A stretch of 64,000 nt of DNA. Source: Gigaspora rosea (lineage: Eukaryota; Glomeromycota; Glomeromycetes; Diversisporales; Gigasporaceae). The notes under the pieces are model-generated. The model was not told where the DNA came from. It saw nothing but the letters and a program-made list of their open reading frames with translations, and did no database searches. Position 1 is the stretch's first letter, and each line of letters opens with the position of its first letter. This document shows, piece by piece, positions 47,556-60,000 of the stretch. Made by a program: the position numbers and the translations under genes. The DNA lies in assembly GCA_003550325.1 (NCBI GenBank), contig QKWP01000067.1, forward strand, positions 535,713 to 599,712, read 5' to 3'.

Positions 47556-49369
47556 CTATAACTTTTTTGTTACATGATAATCTTAATTGAAATTTTGCAA
47601 ATTTATTCTTAATAGCTATACCAAGTTACTTGTAAAATAGCACAAAAATAGACTTGATTCTAATTAAGTAAATTTTAAAAATACTAAAAATTTTAATTTT
47701 TTTAATATTTTTATTTTAAAAATTAAGCAACTTTAAAATTTTTTAATAAATATTAAACCAATAATTTATAGAATTTTTTTTAAAAATAGATTATATATAT
47801 GCTTAAATATTATATATATTTTTTTAAAATTTAAATTCTTTAAAAATCAAAACTTTATTATATAGAAACTTTAAAGTATATATTTTATAATAACCCTGTG
47901 ATTTACTAATCAAAATTAATTATGTGAGTCCATATATTTTTACTCAAAAAGAAAAATTAAAAAAATTAAAAAATTCAGAAATAAATACAATTTATAACAT
48001 AAACCTGATTCCAACTATTGTGCTATATTCTAACTATTGCGCTATAACCCAATTATTATGCTATCATACTAACTATTATACTACTGCTATGCCCTGTACT
48101 AATGTTGTTAGTCGAAATACATAATTTAGTTAACTATTTAGGCAATTAGTGTCTAAATATATTTCGATATAGCTTCTTTTTTTTTTGAAATGTCAAACGT
48201 CTAAATTTGCCTAAATGTCTAAATAGTTGACTAAATAAATACTATGTGACTAAATGTCTAAATAGTTGACTAAACATAATACTATATGACTAAATGTCTA
48301 AATTAAAATAAATAATAAAACTAATATATATGTATATATGTATGTAGCATTAGTATATAATTGTTTTATATTATCTATTTAGAAGTCTAAAATTTTAATA
48401 CTTTTAAATATGGTGTTTATATATTATAAAAATCTTAAGCCCATATTTTGTACTTAGCCATTTCTAATGACTGTATTTGTTGTTGATGTGCATTATTTAA
48501 TTTAAACTTTAAACTGATAGTTTATACTTACTGGTAGCCATTTTATAATATCTATGTTTGTTATTAATAATACATATTATTATTTATATAATTTGTCTTA
48601 AAGTGCAAATCTGTTGTAAATATAAAGATTCTATTTAATTATAGCATTTTGCAAAAAAGTGTGACCCTGTGATTTACATGGTAATAATAGTGGAAAATTT
48701 TAATTTCCTATTGATCATTATTTTCATCAAAAACATCTATATTTTATCTGAAATCTTTAAAATTCTTTAAGAATTGAAAAATCAGCTAATTTCTCATGAT
48801 TTTAAATGACACCATAATCTGCAGAGAACACACATTTTTGCAAAGCGCAATAATCTCTGGTATAGCTTAAAACAACCAGAAAACTTTGTACATTGCTTTA
48901 TATTATTTGTAAAATCTAATTAATAACTTACAGTATTAAATAATAAAAAATAGAATTTAATTGGGCCACTCAATACAAGAAATAACTATAAAGATTTAGA
49001 ATTTGATCATTGATTCTAAAATGATTTTGAGGTTTCAATTGTCGATTTTGATTTTTAGAATTGATTCGCATCCCTACTTCGTGATATTTACATACTGTTC
49101 CACAGCTGCAATAGCAGTGCAGAGACCTGAAACAAATGATGAAGGATGATATCCCAATTCTCTTTAGCTATATGGGCACATGTTAGACATTTTTCTTATA
49201 TTTGTGTTTTTATATAATTTAGGACCTTGGGGTTTAGAAAATTTTAGAACTGAAAGGTCAGTAGTTTATGCATGAGTTGATTGGTATAGGTTCAAATAAT
49301 TAGTTCTAGACTAGAAGTATTGATGTTAAAGTATGAACACTAGAGCTTGTTTGGATAGCGAACCTATTA
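47556..49369. other. AT-rich gene-less stretch with short repeats
   Basis: At 48005-48090 there are repeated CTAACTATTGTGCTATA-like words related to 49983-50590. At 48120-48300 the words CTAAATGTCTAAATAGTTGA repeat in tandem and inverted form. No coding content is seen. Confidence 0.45.
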
Positions 49370-49570
49370 CAGTCGGACCTCTATAAATACAACCTCCATA
49401 AATGCAATACCTCCCTAAATGCACGTTTTTTTCTATTCCGTAAGATGTTATTAGTGCTAAATGCATGTTCTATATTCTGTAAATGCACATTCTCTTGAAT
49501 AACATTTTATATTACACTAACCTCCCTAAATGCACGTAGCCAATCAAATTTTAGTATTTAAGATAGTTTA
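49370..49570. mobile_element. Pogo-like MITE, second copy, cut by the assembly gap
   Basis: Nearly identical to the first 200 bases of 47215-47553 (CAGTCGGACCTCTATAAATA, TAAATGCACGTAGCCAATCA), preceded by TA. Confidence 0.75.
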
Positions 49571-49960
49571 NNNNNNNNNNNNNNNNNNNNNNNNNNNNNN
49601 NNNNNNNNNNNNNNNNNNNNNNNNNNNNNNNNNNNNNNNNNNNNNNNNNNNNNNNNNNNNNNNNNNNNNNNNNNNNNNNNNNNNNNNNNNNNNNNNNNNN
49701 NNNNNNNNNNNNNNNNNNNNNNNNNNNNNNNNNNNNNNNNNNNNNNNNNNNNNNNNNNNNNNNNNNNNNNNNNNNNNNNNNNNNNNNNNNNNNNNNNNNN
49801 NNNNNNNNNNNNNNNNNNNNNNNNNNNNNNNNNNNNNNNNNNNNNNNNNNNNNNNNNNNNNNNNNNNNNNNNNNNNNNNNNNNNNNNNNNNNNNNNNNNN
49901 NNNNNNNNNNNNNNNNNNNNNNNNNNNNNNNNNNNNNNNNNNNNNNNNNNNNNNNNNNNN
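49571..49960. other. Assembly gap (390 undetermined bases)
   Basis: A run of N followed by a T and about 20 A. It probably spans the rest of the pogo-like MITE and the start of the tandem-repeat tract. Confidence 0.99.
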
Positions 49961-49982
49961 TAAAAAAAAAAAAAAAAAAAAA

Positions 49983-50590
49983 CTATTGTATACTAACTTT
50001 TGTACTATATCTGTTCTAGCTATATCCCATTTCAATTATACTACATAAGTATAATAAACTGTAATATAAAAAAATCTAACTAATTTGTTATATCTGTTCT
50101 AGCTATGTTTCAAAAAAAAACTAACTACTGTGCTATATCTGTTTTAATCATACTATATTTATTTTAAAGAAAAAAATATAAGAATGTTAGTACTGTAATA
50201 AACTGTAATATAAAAAATCTACCTTGCTATATCCATTCTAGCTACAATCCAAAAAAAAAACTAAATACCATACTATTTCTGTTCCAATAATACTATGTTT
50301 CCAATCATACTATATTCATTCTAAAGAAAGAATATAGAAATATTAGTCCTGTAAAAACTGTAATCAATATAAAAAAACTACTATACTATATCTGTTCTAG
50401 CTAAGTTCCAATTGTACTATGTTTATTTCAAATAAAAGAATGTAAGAATATTAGTACTGTAATAAACTATTAAAAAAACTAACTATATGTTACATCTATT
50501 CTAGCTATATTCTGTTTCAATCATACTATATTCATTTCAAAAAAAAATATAAGAATGTTAGTACTATAATAAACTGTAATTCGTAATTTA
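49983..50590. repeat. Diverged tandem repeats of about 110-130 bp
   Basis: Words such as TATATCTGTTCTAGCTA, AATCATACTATATTTATT, AAGAATGTTAGTACTGTAAT and AATAAACTGTAATATAAAAA recur in the same order about five times. Fragments reappear at 52860-53010, on the other side of the elements at 50588-52862, so the tract was split by them. Confidence 0.7.
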
Positions 50591-51478
50591 CCTAAGAACC
50601 AGTAAAATAACATAGTAAATTATGAAAAATTTACTATTGTTTTTTGTCTTTTTTGGAATCTGGAGTTTTCCAAAAGACAACCCAATTTTCAACTAAGTAA
50701 ACATCTCTTTTAAATTAAATAAAAATTGTAGAAGAGAAAATTTCAGTCATAATAGCAGTTAAATCATTAAAATAGCCTAGTAGATTACAAGATATAAGAA
50801 TTTTTGTTTTGCAACTATATGGTATAAACTAGGGTTCCTCAAATTTGAATCAAATCGAATATTAGACATATTTGAATTTGATCGAATCGGATAAGCTCTT
50901 GATTTGAATTTGATTTAATCAAATCAAATCAAATTTATTTGTAAATATTTTCGAATCGAATCGAATATTTTGTATTTCTGTATTTGAATTTGATTTGAGA
51001 TTGAATATTTAATCAAATCAAATTGAATCAAATTGAATTGCAGAACCCTAGTGGAAACTAAAAAGTAACCATATAATTATAAAGACAAAAATACTCATAT
51101 CTTGCAACCTATTGGGCCGATTTGAATAATTTAACTGCTATTATAACCAGAATTTTCTTTTCTATAATTTTTATTTAATGTATAAGAGATATTTACTTAG
51201 GGCACTGACAGATATTATATAATATTTTTTATTAAGAGGGTTACTCCCTCTCCCTATATCACATATAAAATATATATATAATATATTATACCCAGCTACC
51301 TCCCTTCCCTAAAAATATTATGTAATATCTGTCAGTACCCTTAGCAAAAAAATCAGTTTGTTCTTTGAAAAACTGCCAGATTCCAAAAAAAGACAAAAAA
51401 TATATAGTAAACATATCTCTACTGTTTACTATATTTTTTTACTAGTTCTTAGACAAATTATGAAGTACTATAAAAAAA
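50588..51478. mobile_element. Nested fold-back element, about 0.9 kb
   Basis: The left arm (GTAATTTACCTAAGAACCAG, GGAATCTGGAGTTTT) is answered by the right arm (CTGCCAGATTCCAAAAAA, CTAGTTCTTAGACAAATTAT). An inner pair AGGGTTCCTCAAATTTGAAT / GAATTGCAGAACCCT at 50829-51053 encloses many ATTTGAAT/GATTTGAT words. A further inverted pair (GACAGATATTATATAATATT / AATATTATGTAATATCTGTC) lies at about 51206-51340. Confidence 0.65.
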
Positions 51479-51487
51479 ACTAACTAC

Positions 51488-52862
51488 TAGTGTTTCGCAC
51501 GGATCGGATCAGACGGATATTTTTAGAGGATCCAGTTCTAATCCAAAAACTGAATCAAATCCAAGTCAAGATTTGGATCCAAATAAAATAGATCCGGATT
51601 CAGATCCAATAATAGGTAATGCTTTTTTTAAAATATGTAACTTTAATCTTTAATTATTATGATATTTTTTAATATAACGATATTTTTTTAAAAGCATTAG
51701 TTTAGTTTATTGCGACCCATCACTATAACAATCAAGAGCATTTATATAATACTTATTTTTTTTTTATTAAGTTTTTTTTTATTTTTATTTATTTATTTTT
51801 TATTGTTTTTTTATTTATTTTTTTTATGTTTTTTTTATTTATTTTAAAAATTTTTTTTTAGTAGGATGAAACTAACAAGAAGAACGATGAATAAAGCAGA
51901 AGAAAACTAGAAGAAAATGGGGCAAAAACGGGACAGAAATCGTGATGAAAACTGCAAAAAAAAAGCATGAAACAGAAAATAAAAACGATGAAACTTACCT
52001 ATAAAGAATTACTAAAGAACCTACCAAAATTGATGAAGGATTTACTAGAAGCATCATCTGAAATGATGAACTTATGTAAGAGCCACGAAGAATCCTCTAA
52101 AATGACTAAGTTGCTAAAGAACTGCCAAAAACAACTGGAAAAGAACAAATTTATGTAAGAACACAAGAAGAATCTACCCAAAATCGATGAAAAAACTCAC
52201 GATGAACTTACTGAAAAATTTACCAAAAAATGACGGAAAAGTTGCCAAAGACCAGCCAAAAAACTTACTGAAAGAACCTGTCAAAAATAACAAATTTGCT
52301 AAAAAACCCACTGAAAGCGACGAGCAGAACTTATTGGAAGATCCACAGAAATGCGCGTGTAAGACACACCAAAATATGAAGAACTTCAAAAGAAAAAAAA
52401 ACTTTCTGAATTACCAAAAAATCAAGAAATCCATGACTTCATAAGCTCTGATGACGACTCCAACAACGGCTCCAAGACGATTTCATTGAGGCTCCAATGA
52501 TGACTTTTAACAATAACTGAAAAAAAAACTAACTAAAATTTAAAATTTATTATAACGTCTTTTATTATAATTGTTAATTCTGTAATTGTTAGGGATTAGA
52601 AGGCTTAAAGGCTTAGAAAACTTTTAAGGCATAAAAAACTTAGTATAGAAAATATAATCTTATAAAAAAAAAAAAGCATTTCAAAGTTTACTTAACGGTT
52701 TAGAGTAAGCCAATCAGAATGAACAGATCCAAACGAATCTACCAGATCAGATCCCAATATAGATCTGGATTCAGTAGTACTTGTAAATTGTGGATCCAGA
52801 TCCGATCTGAAGACCAAATCCGGATCAGATCCGGGTCCTCAGATCAGATCTGCGGAATACTT
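51488..52862. mobile_element. 1.4-kb element with GGATCC/AGATCCG subrepeat ends
   Basis: Both ends are arrays of GATCC/GGATC words (GCACGGATCGGATCAGACGG on the left; CCGGATCAGATCCGGGTCCT on the right). The middle is a T-rich tract (51745-51860) followed by a strongly purine-rich segment (51865-52440). The lysine-rich frames there (for example 51967-52158) reflect composition and have no recognisable domain. Confidence 0.55.
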
Positions 52863-53879
52863 AACTACTATGCTATATCTGTTTTAATCATACTATATTT
52901 ATTCTAAAAAAAAGAACATAAGAATAGTAATACTATAATAAACTATAATAAATATATAAAAAAATAACTACCTTGTTATATCTATTCTAGCTATGTTCCA
53001 AAAAAAACTAACTAGTTTTAAACCTTGTATCGCTTATTTAACTGCAACAACTTTTGATTGCAATCCAAAAGTGAATGACAAAAAGTCAAAAAGATACATA
53101 CCTAATCATTTATTAGAAATACCAGAAATAGTTGACTTGACTAAAGATCCTGATGAAAATTACGATACATATGTGGAAATAAGATGACATACTATGATTC
53201 ATTCATTCTTAAAATGTAAATCTTGGCCAATTGATCTTGTAATAAGAGAAGATAAATATGTAAAGGTTGTTATAAATAATGAATTCCAGGCAATACTATT
53301 TTCTGTTAAACTTCAATCTGTTGAAAGAAAAACTTTAACTGCCATATTAGTTTGTAGAATTAATTCGTTTCGCCCACTAGATAGTGAATATATGGAATTT
53401 TTACAAGTACCTTATAGTTTATTCTTATTAAATTTTTTAAATTTTTAGTACTTATTATTTATTTAAATGATTTATTGTTTAGTTAGTTGTGAATCAAGCT
53501 AATTCAATCATGATACAAGGTAGATTAAGAGAAGAGGAAAAAAAGCAGGTAGAAATATTAGCTAGTTTAAATCGTCAAAAAGGCATATTTTCAAAATATT
53601 AGTTATGAATTACAAAGTATTGATCAATTGTTATTAAATGTATTAAATGTGTATTATGTTATCCTTTTTTGGCACTAATTTCATTTTAATACTTTTAGCA
53701 CCATTAACTTTAATGCTTTCTCTACTTGAAGAAACAATTAATTTATGCTCTCAGGAAACAATGATACATTCTCATCTTCAGATTGTTCAGTGTAACACTC
53801 GTAGATTGCTCAAACTTGTAAAAAGTTTACTTCAAGTAAGCACTATATATTAATGATAAATTACCAATAACAGTTGTGT

Positions 53880-54262
53880 AAAATATTTATAGTTATTGTA
53901 TGGGTTGTAGTGAATAACCCAGTTACACACGGGTTATTCAACGGGTCTGTATTATTTCGCTGACAATCACTTTACTGACATAACATTTTACTGACATATA
54001 CTCACTGACAAGTTCATTTTACCGACAGTTTGTTTCACTGAAGTTTATTTCACTGACAAGTTTTTTTAAAAAAGCACCCTAACTTTAGCCTAATTCTACC
54101 TAATTCTATCCTGACCCTAACAACAATGACCAGAATTACTTTGTCGGTGAAATGAGCTTCAGTGAAATAAACTGAATAATTGTTAGTGAAATGTTATATA
54201 AGTAAAGTGATTATAGATTAATTGATTGCCACCCTTATTTTATTCAACATACCCGTATAATA
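53880..54262. mobile_element. Fold-back element of ACTGACAAG words, inside a histidine-kinase intron
   Basis: The left part repeats TTTACTGACATAA, TTCACTGACAAG and TTACCGACAG. The right part holds the complement (TTTGTCGGTGAAATGAGCTT, CAGTGAAATAAACTG). It is bordered by GGGTTATTCAACGGG and TATTCAACATACCCG. It is the same motif type as the larger element at 60484-61695. Confidence 0.6.
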
Positions 54263-54289
54263 GCTATCTTATTGCAAATAAGTTTGGCA

Positions 54290-54605
54290 ATATTTTTATA
54301 TTTAGAATTGGGGCAAAACAAATATATAAACAAGGTAGTACAAAATCTGAATCAGGCCTGTATATATAAAATTTTTATATGATTTAAAGAATTTTAAAGA
54401 CGTTTTTACTCATATCTTCTTATCTACTGGTCCGATTTTAATGAAATTTTACTAATAGATGCACAAGAACCTGCTCTACAACTTTACTTATATCAAACAA
54501 TAATATTTACTTAGTACAAAAAAAACTTTTTATTAGGCCTAAAACAGATTTACTAATATATTGTTTATATATTTGTTTATCCCCAATTCCAAATATGGTA
54601 ATAAT
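54290..54605. mobile_element. MITE inside a histidine-kinase intron
   Basis: The left end ATATTTAGAATTGGGGCAAA, ACAAATATATAAACAA, is matched by the complement TTGTTTATATATTTGTTTAT, CCCCAATTCCAAATAT. It is non-coding. Confidence 0.7.
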
Positions 54606-54712
54606 ATAGCTATAGTGCCGATCTTATCCAGATTGGTAATTAATATTCATTCTTTAAAGCAACTACCTTATTAATCATATAACATTTCCTAGTCAAATTG
54701 TCTTAAATGTTA

Positions 54713-55366
54713 TCCTTTAGATTGTAACACAGGCAAATTTGCCTGTGTATTTTAAAATTTTTAATAAAATTTTAAATATTGATTTTAGTCATATCTTTTC
54801 TAAGTAAAAAATATTCTTTGAGTTTTGTTTTAGTAACTTTGTTATAAATTTTTTTTAAAATCATTAGAAAACTTTAATATAATAAATGTTTAAAGTTCTT
54901 GTATTGGCATTTTTACTAATAAAATTTTTCTTTAGATTTTTTCAAATTTTATATGTTCCCGTCTATAAAAAAAATCTTTACTTCTAATACAAGTCTTAAT
55001 TTTTACAAGTAAATCATTAAAGTTGCAATAATGAAAGTTGTCATCCTTTATATAAACTACAATATTGTCTTAAGAACTATAGTTCTAAAACTAAAACTAA
55101 ATAAGATCGCAGAAAAATTGTAATAAAATTTTTTAAAAAAATTTTTTCTTAAAATTATCTATTTTCAGCTTATATGTAACTATAATTTATTTTCTTATAA
55201 TATAAAAACTAATTTTGCAAAAAAGTAATCCTTATTTTCAAATATAATTGTACAAAGTTTTATTTAATTATTTTAGCATTTTAAAAAAGTAAATCAGAGC
55301 TAAAAAAGTGCAAAAATGCAGTCAAATTTGCCTGTGTTCTACTACAATCTAAGGGATAAATTTATT
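54713..55366. mobile_element. MITE with CCTTTAGATTGTA ends inside a histidine-kinase intron
   Basis: The left end CCTTTAGATTGTAACACAGG, CAAATTTGCCTG, is matched at the right by CAAATTTGCCTGTGTTC, TACAATCTAAGGG. The 600-bp interior is AT-rich and partly self-complementary. Confidence 0.7.
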
Positions 55367-56803
55367 AAAAATGTGTTTGTAATTTTGTAGGTATTAAACA
55401 TTGAAACTGGTCAATTAAAATTGCAATATTGCAAAACCAATATAGCAAAATTAACCCAAGAATTGGATATTCCAAATCTGAATAATTTTGATTAAGCTTT
55501 AAATAATAAAGTTTATTTGAATCGTGAATTATATAAAACAATTATTTATAATCTTTGTAAGTACATAAAATTGAACATTTCTTTTAAAACTTAATGAGAA
55601 CAGAATTTATCATACTAATTTCTAATCTTTTTAAAGGTTCGAAAGCATTTAAGCATACTTGGAGTGGATATATCAAAGTTCGCATATATAATGATTATTA
55701 GAATGAAAGAGATACAGTAATTTTTGAAATATCAGATACTGGTTAGTTTGTCTATTATAGTAATGTTTTTGTATCATATTTTAATATAACATCACTATAA
55801 TTATATTTTCATTTTTTGATTTAGGTATCGGTATAGCAGAAGCTAATCTTAAAAATCTATTTTAGTGTTTTTATCATATGGAATCTCAGAAATCTTGTAG
55901 TCATGAAGGCACTGGAATTGGTCTCGCTCTTGTAAAGGAGCTTATTACAATCTATGGAAGAGATATTACTGTGACCTCAAAAGTTGGCAAAGGGACAACA
56001 TTCAAGTGTCAGTTCTTTACAGGATTTGAACACCTACCAATTAATCAAGTTTGACTTGATAGAGAATATGTTTCATTAAATAACGATCAGCAATTAAATT
56101 TAAATCAACAATTATATTTAGATGATTTGCAATAGGCACAAATAATAAAGAGAATGTGAATCTAGGGATATTATTAATGTGGATACTGATGAAATGTTTT
56201 TTGGTACGAATGTATCTCCCAAAACTACAAAGAATACAGTTTTGATTGTTGATAATAACATAAATATGAGGTGAATTTATATATATATATTGATTTGACT
56301 ACTTTAAAAAACTACAAATTTATATTTCTAATAATTTACTATATATTTATAGAAATTACATAGAAGGATTGTTAAGAAACAAATTTAACGTTCATAGCGC
56401 TTGTGATGGTCATGACGCTTGGCTACTTTTATCAAGTTTGCCTAACCTGCCTGATTTAATTCTTAGCAGTAAACAATTACATTTTTTAAGTTTAAACATT
56501 AATAATTATAATTTGTTAATAATCCATTAACATTTTTGACTAATAGATATTATGATGCCAAATATGGACGGATATAAACTATTAAATAAAATAAGATCTA
56601 ATGCAAAGACAAGATTAACCCCAGAAATTTTACTAACTGCAAAAGCTGGAGAATTATCTAGTATTAAGAGTAGTATTGTATTATAGTATAATATTTGCTA
56701 TTTACTTTGACAACTTCTTTCAATTGTTAACTTTATATTATTACTTACTATTGTTAAGGATTTGATGATGGAGCAAATAATTATATAATAAACCATTTAG
56801 TTC

Positions 56804-59800
56804 TTGACAATTAATTGCTCGTATACAGTATGTACAAACATTAAATGCTCCCAGTTTCGTTATTTATCTCATCGGTATAAACAGGAAGAAATAAAACAAT
56901 TATTTATTTCAATTTCAAATACTATTCTTTCTGAATTGAATTTTAAAAATGCACTTTCAAAAGTTGTTAAGGAAGTTCGCCAAATAATATTATATAATAG
57001 AATATTTATCGTCTTATATGAATTATCAGAAGTTCAAAACTGTGCAATGTATGCTTTATTTAAAGATCCTAAAGTAAATAGGTGCATGGTATTTTTATTA
57101 ATATTTTGAAATTTATACAAAGAAAAGAAATCTAATGCAATATTTAGTTTATTAAAGCAAAAATCATACAATAAGCAATTTGATATTTGAACAATTAACT
57201 ATCGATCAAATTCTGGGAATTAGTGACTCAAACTATTCATCTTCTGAAAGCTCTGTATATGATGATTATTCTATGAAAGTAGAGGTTTCACATAATACAT
57301 ATTGTATAGATACTAGTAAGCAAGTATCTATGCTATCTGCAAGGATAATGGCTAATAATAAGTATTTAGGATGGATAAAAACACATAAATCACTAGGTTT
57401 TATTTGGGACAGTACTGAAATCAAACTATTTCAACAAATATCAAATCAAATAAACATAGCTATTAATAATGCAAAATTATTGAAAGAAAAAAATGATAAA
57501 AGAAGTTCAAATAAAAGCAATCCAAGAGGCAAATGTTATTAAAATTCAAATCTTAGCTAATACTTTACATGGTGTGAAATTTAGACTATTATTATTGCAT
57601 AAATTTGTATTTTTTTTTCTTATAATTCTAGAATTAAGAACTCCATTGGGAGCAATAATAGGGCTTCTCTCTTCTATTAAAGATGATAATTTAAGTGCTG
57701 AACAAAAAGATATGATCAATATCATGGTACATTCTTCTGATATTATGTTAACTATAGTTAATAATATTCTAAATATGGCAAAATTAGAGACACATATAAT
57801 TACATAGACAATAAGGCCTTTGATTTATTTATCTACTAGAAAGTACAATTGAAATATTTGGGGAAAATACTAGAAATAAACAAATTGAATTAATTTTAAG
57901 TTATAATATGAATACATTACTGAAATATGTTAAAAGTAATCCCAAAAGGTAGCGTTTTATTTTTGAAAATACTTAGAAATTAAATTATTAAAGGTTTTAT
58001 TGTTTATCTTTTATTTTATAGTTTGAAACAAGTTTTAATGCATTTGTTACAAAATTTGTAAGTATATATTATAATTTCTGAAGTTAATATTATCAATCTT
58101 TTATTAAGGATTATTTAATTGCTAATATTTAATTCAGTATCAAATTTACCAAAGAGGGTGAAATAATAATAAAAATTTTTATAAAATCATGAGACACCTC
58201 AGATGAATATCTAGCAAATGAAAAATCTAGTCAATTAGTTCAAAATATAAAATTATTAATTAAAGTAAGTGATACTGGTATCAGGTAAGTTAATTAAGAT
58301 TATACTGCATTTTAATAATAGTATTACTTCTCTAATGCTAATATTAAATATCTACAATAGAATTAATCCTAAGCTCATGCAACATATCTGGGAAAGCGAT
58401 TCAAAAATTGATACATCACCAATTGGACAACATGAAGGTACAGGCCTTGGTTTATCAATAAGCAATCACCTTGTAGATATTAATAATAGTAAAATTGGAG
58501 CAATAGGCAAATTAGGAGAAGGAAGTAAATTTTGGTTTACATGGAATATTGAATTATTACCAATTCCAACTATACTGAAAATTTTAAAATATGCAGATTC
58601 ATCACAAATATCAAAAGATAAAATGATTAACCATATCTAACCATCTCATATCAGATTAACGTATATGGGGTGGTCAATTAAAACAGCCCATTTTTAAATA
58701 TGTCTTATTATGAGATTATCATTTGTTTTGATTTTTGGAATTAATCAAATTTTACGATTTTGATTGGCCAAAGATAACATGTGACTATTGGGTAACCTCG
58801 TGATGTGCTGGCTCTATGCCGCTTCATGTAATTTTTCTTTTATATTATCTTGATTTTTTATTATGCATATTGACTTTCATTTAAATTTATATATGAATCT
58901 AATAAAAACTCAGTTTTCAAAAAATTGTAAAAATGAGCTGTTTTAATTGACCATACCCATATTATTAATTCACCCATTTGAAAGTGTGAAAATTGCAATA
59001 ACAAATTTTCTTAAGAACTTTGAAAGGGTTGGTGTATTTGATACTTGTGATGAAGGAATTCAGGTAGCAAAATATTATAAAGAATTATACAATCAAGCTG
59101 CTTATTATATAGTATTCATTAATCTTTATGAAAAAGATGTAGAGAAGATTACAAAGGCTGCATTAGAGCTAAGAAAAATAAATGCTGATAATTTATTTAT
59201 TGTCTTTATGGTGTTTTCAAGTACAAGTGAAAAGGCTTTGGCAAAAAAATTAATAGATACAATTGGAGGACAATCTACTAGAATTTTTAAACCAATTACA
59301 TATGAAAAATTAATAAATCAATGTTTGCATCATTATAATTTAGAAAAAGATTTTGAAAATAATCTAAAAATTTTATTAACAATAATTTAGAAAAATTCAA
59401 ATTGAATTTTGAAAATCCTGTCAACTATAATGCTAAAAATTTTATTAACAATAATTTAGAGAAATTTAAATTAGATTTTGAATTAGCTTTAAAGATTAAT
59501 CTAGCATCATCAGTGACACCGCTACTAAAAATTAGTAGAAAGAGAATGGCTGGCCATGAAATAGTTGTGATAAAAAACCCAAAGTGTAGATCACGAACTA
59601 TTTCTGATAAAAAATGTATTTTATGTGTGGTAAACTGTTTGTTTTTAATATTTTTGTATTAGCCATTAAATATTAATTTAACAAAATTTATTATTTAGAA
59701 TGATAATCCTGTGGACCTCAAGGTAATTAAATTTAAAAGTTTTTTAATATGATCAACAAGCATTCTTATTTTAAAATTTTTTTTATCTTTAGATTACATA

Positions 59801-60000
59801 GAAAAAGCTTGAAGAACTTGGTTATTCAGCATTACTGGCAACAACTAGTCAAAAAGCAATTGATCTTCTTCACTCAAAATTTGAATTATTTAGTATTAGC
59901 AAAGTAGATTCTTCTGTTTCAGAAGAGAATAAATTGGAGTCTTTTGATATTTCTATGAGGAAAAAATAGTTATAATGGAATAAGGTTTGAAGTATAGTAA
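56804..60000 (+). pseudogene. Hybrid histidine kinase, second half: GAF, HisKA, HATPase, two receiver-like domains (decayed)
   Basis: After a frame break the text resumes as a GAF domain (EEIKQLFISISNTILSELNF, then at 57180-57480 ANNKYLGWIKTHKSLGF and LFQQISNQINIAINNAKLL). The second HisKA has an intact H-box across an intron: TLH, then a Glu codon split by the intron ending at about 57632, then LRTPLGAIIGLLSSI. The matching HATPase part is 57800-58640 (LKQVLMHLLQNL, VSDTGI, GTGLGLSISNHLVD, GEGSKFWFTW), with stops. A receiver-like domain (58958-59390: ILLIHPFESVKIAI..IVFINLY..IFKPITYEKL) lacks the usual acidic pair and phospho-Asp. A 69-bp local duplication near 59366-59466 shifts the frame. 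A last receiver fragment follows (DNPVDLK..KLEELGYSALLATTSQKAIDLL). The MITE at 58667-58957 separates HATPase from receiver. Together with the first half this was a dual-kinase hybrid protein. An intact copy elsewhere is likely but not shown here. Confidence 0.75.
58667..58957. mobile_element. MITE inserted in the histidine-kinase remnant
   Basis: The left end ATGGGGTGGTCAATTAAAAC, AGCCCATTTT, pairs with the right end AAAATGAGCTGTTTTAATTG, ACCATACCCAT. It lies between the HATPase end and the receiver-like domain. The target duplication is not clear. Confidence 0.75.

Larger units (their letters stand above)
53003..56800 (+). pseudogene. Hybrid histidine kinase, first half: GAF, HisKA, HATPase, receiver (decayed)
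   Basis: Fragments run in the order of one protein. 53020-53406 is GAF-like (WPIDLVIREDKYVK, TLDS-type RPLDSEYMEFLQ) with one in-frame TGA at 53185. After an intron (53407-53482) comes VVNQANSIMIQGRLREEEKK, then after a frame break the HisKA helix PLTLMLSLLEETINL and NTRRLLKLVKSLLQ. The phospho-accepting His is not present (ILILLAPL stands where SHEFRTPL is expected). An intron of 1,555 bp (53836-55390) leads to LNIETGQLKLQYCK and the HATPase motifs: N-box IIYNLC..AFKHT, G1 DTGIGI, F-box FYHMES and G2 GTGIGLALVKEL. From 56200 a receiver domain follows (TVLIVDNNINMR, then DIMMPNMDGYKLL with the phospho-Asp) in three exons. Stops at several places and frame loss after GANNYI make it a pseudogene. 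The second half follows directly. Confidence 0.8.

Noticed and set aside
49530-50048. Open frames crossing the run of N
   Set aside because: They are open only because undetermined bases are read through.
51967-52444. Lysine-rich frames that look like short helical proteins
   Set aside because: The composition follows from a purine-rich strand inside an inverted-repeat element. There is no domain, start context or splice support.
55391-58640. Reassigned stop codons (TAA/TAG read as Gln) as an explanation for in-frame stops
   Set aside because: The VWA, composite receptor and CEP104-type genes are free of internal stops and end normally, and this region also has frameshifts, so decay is the simpler explanation.
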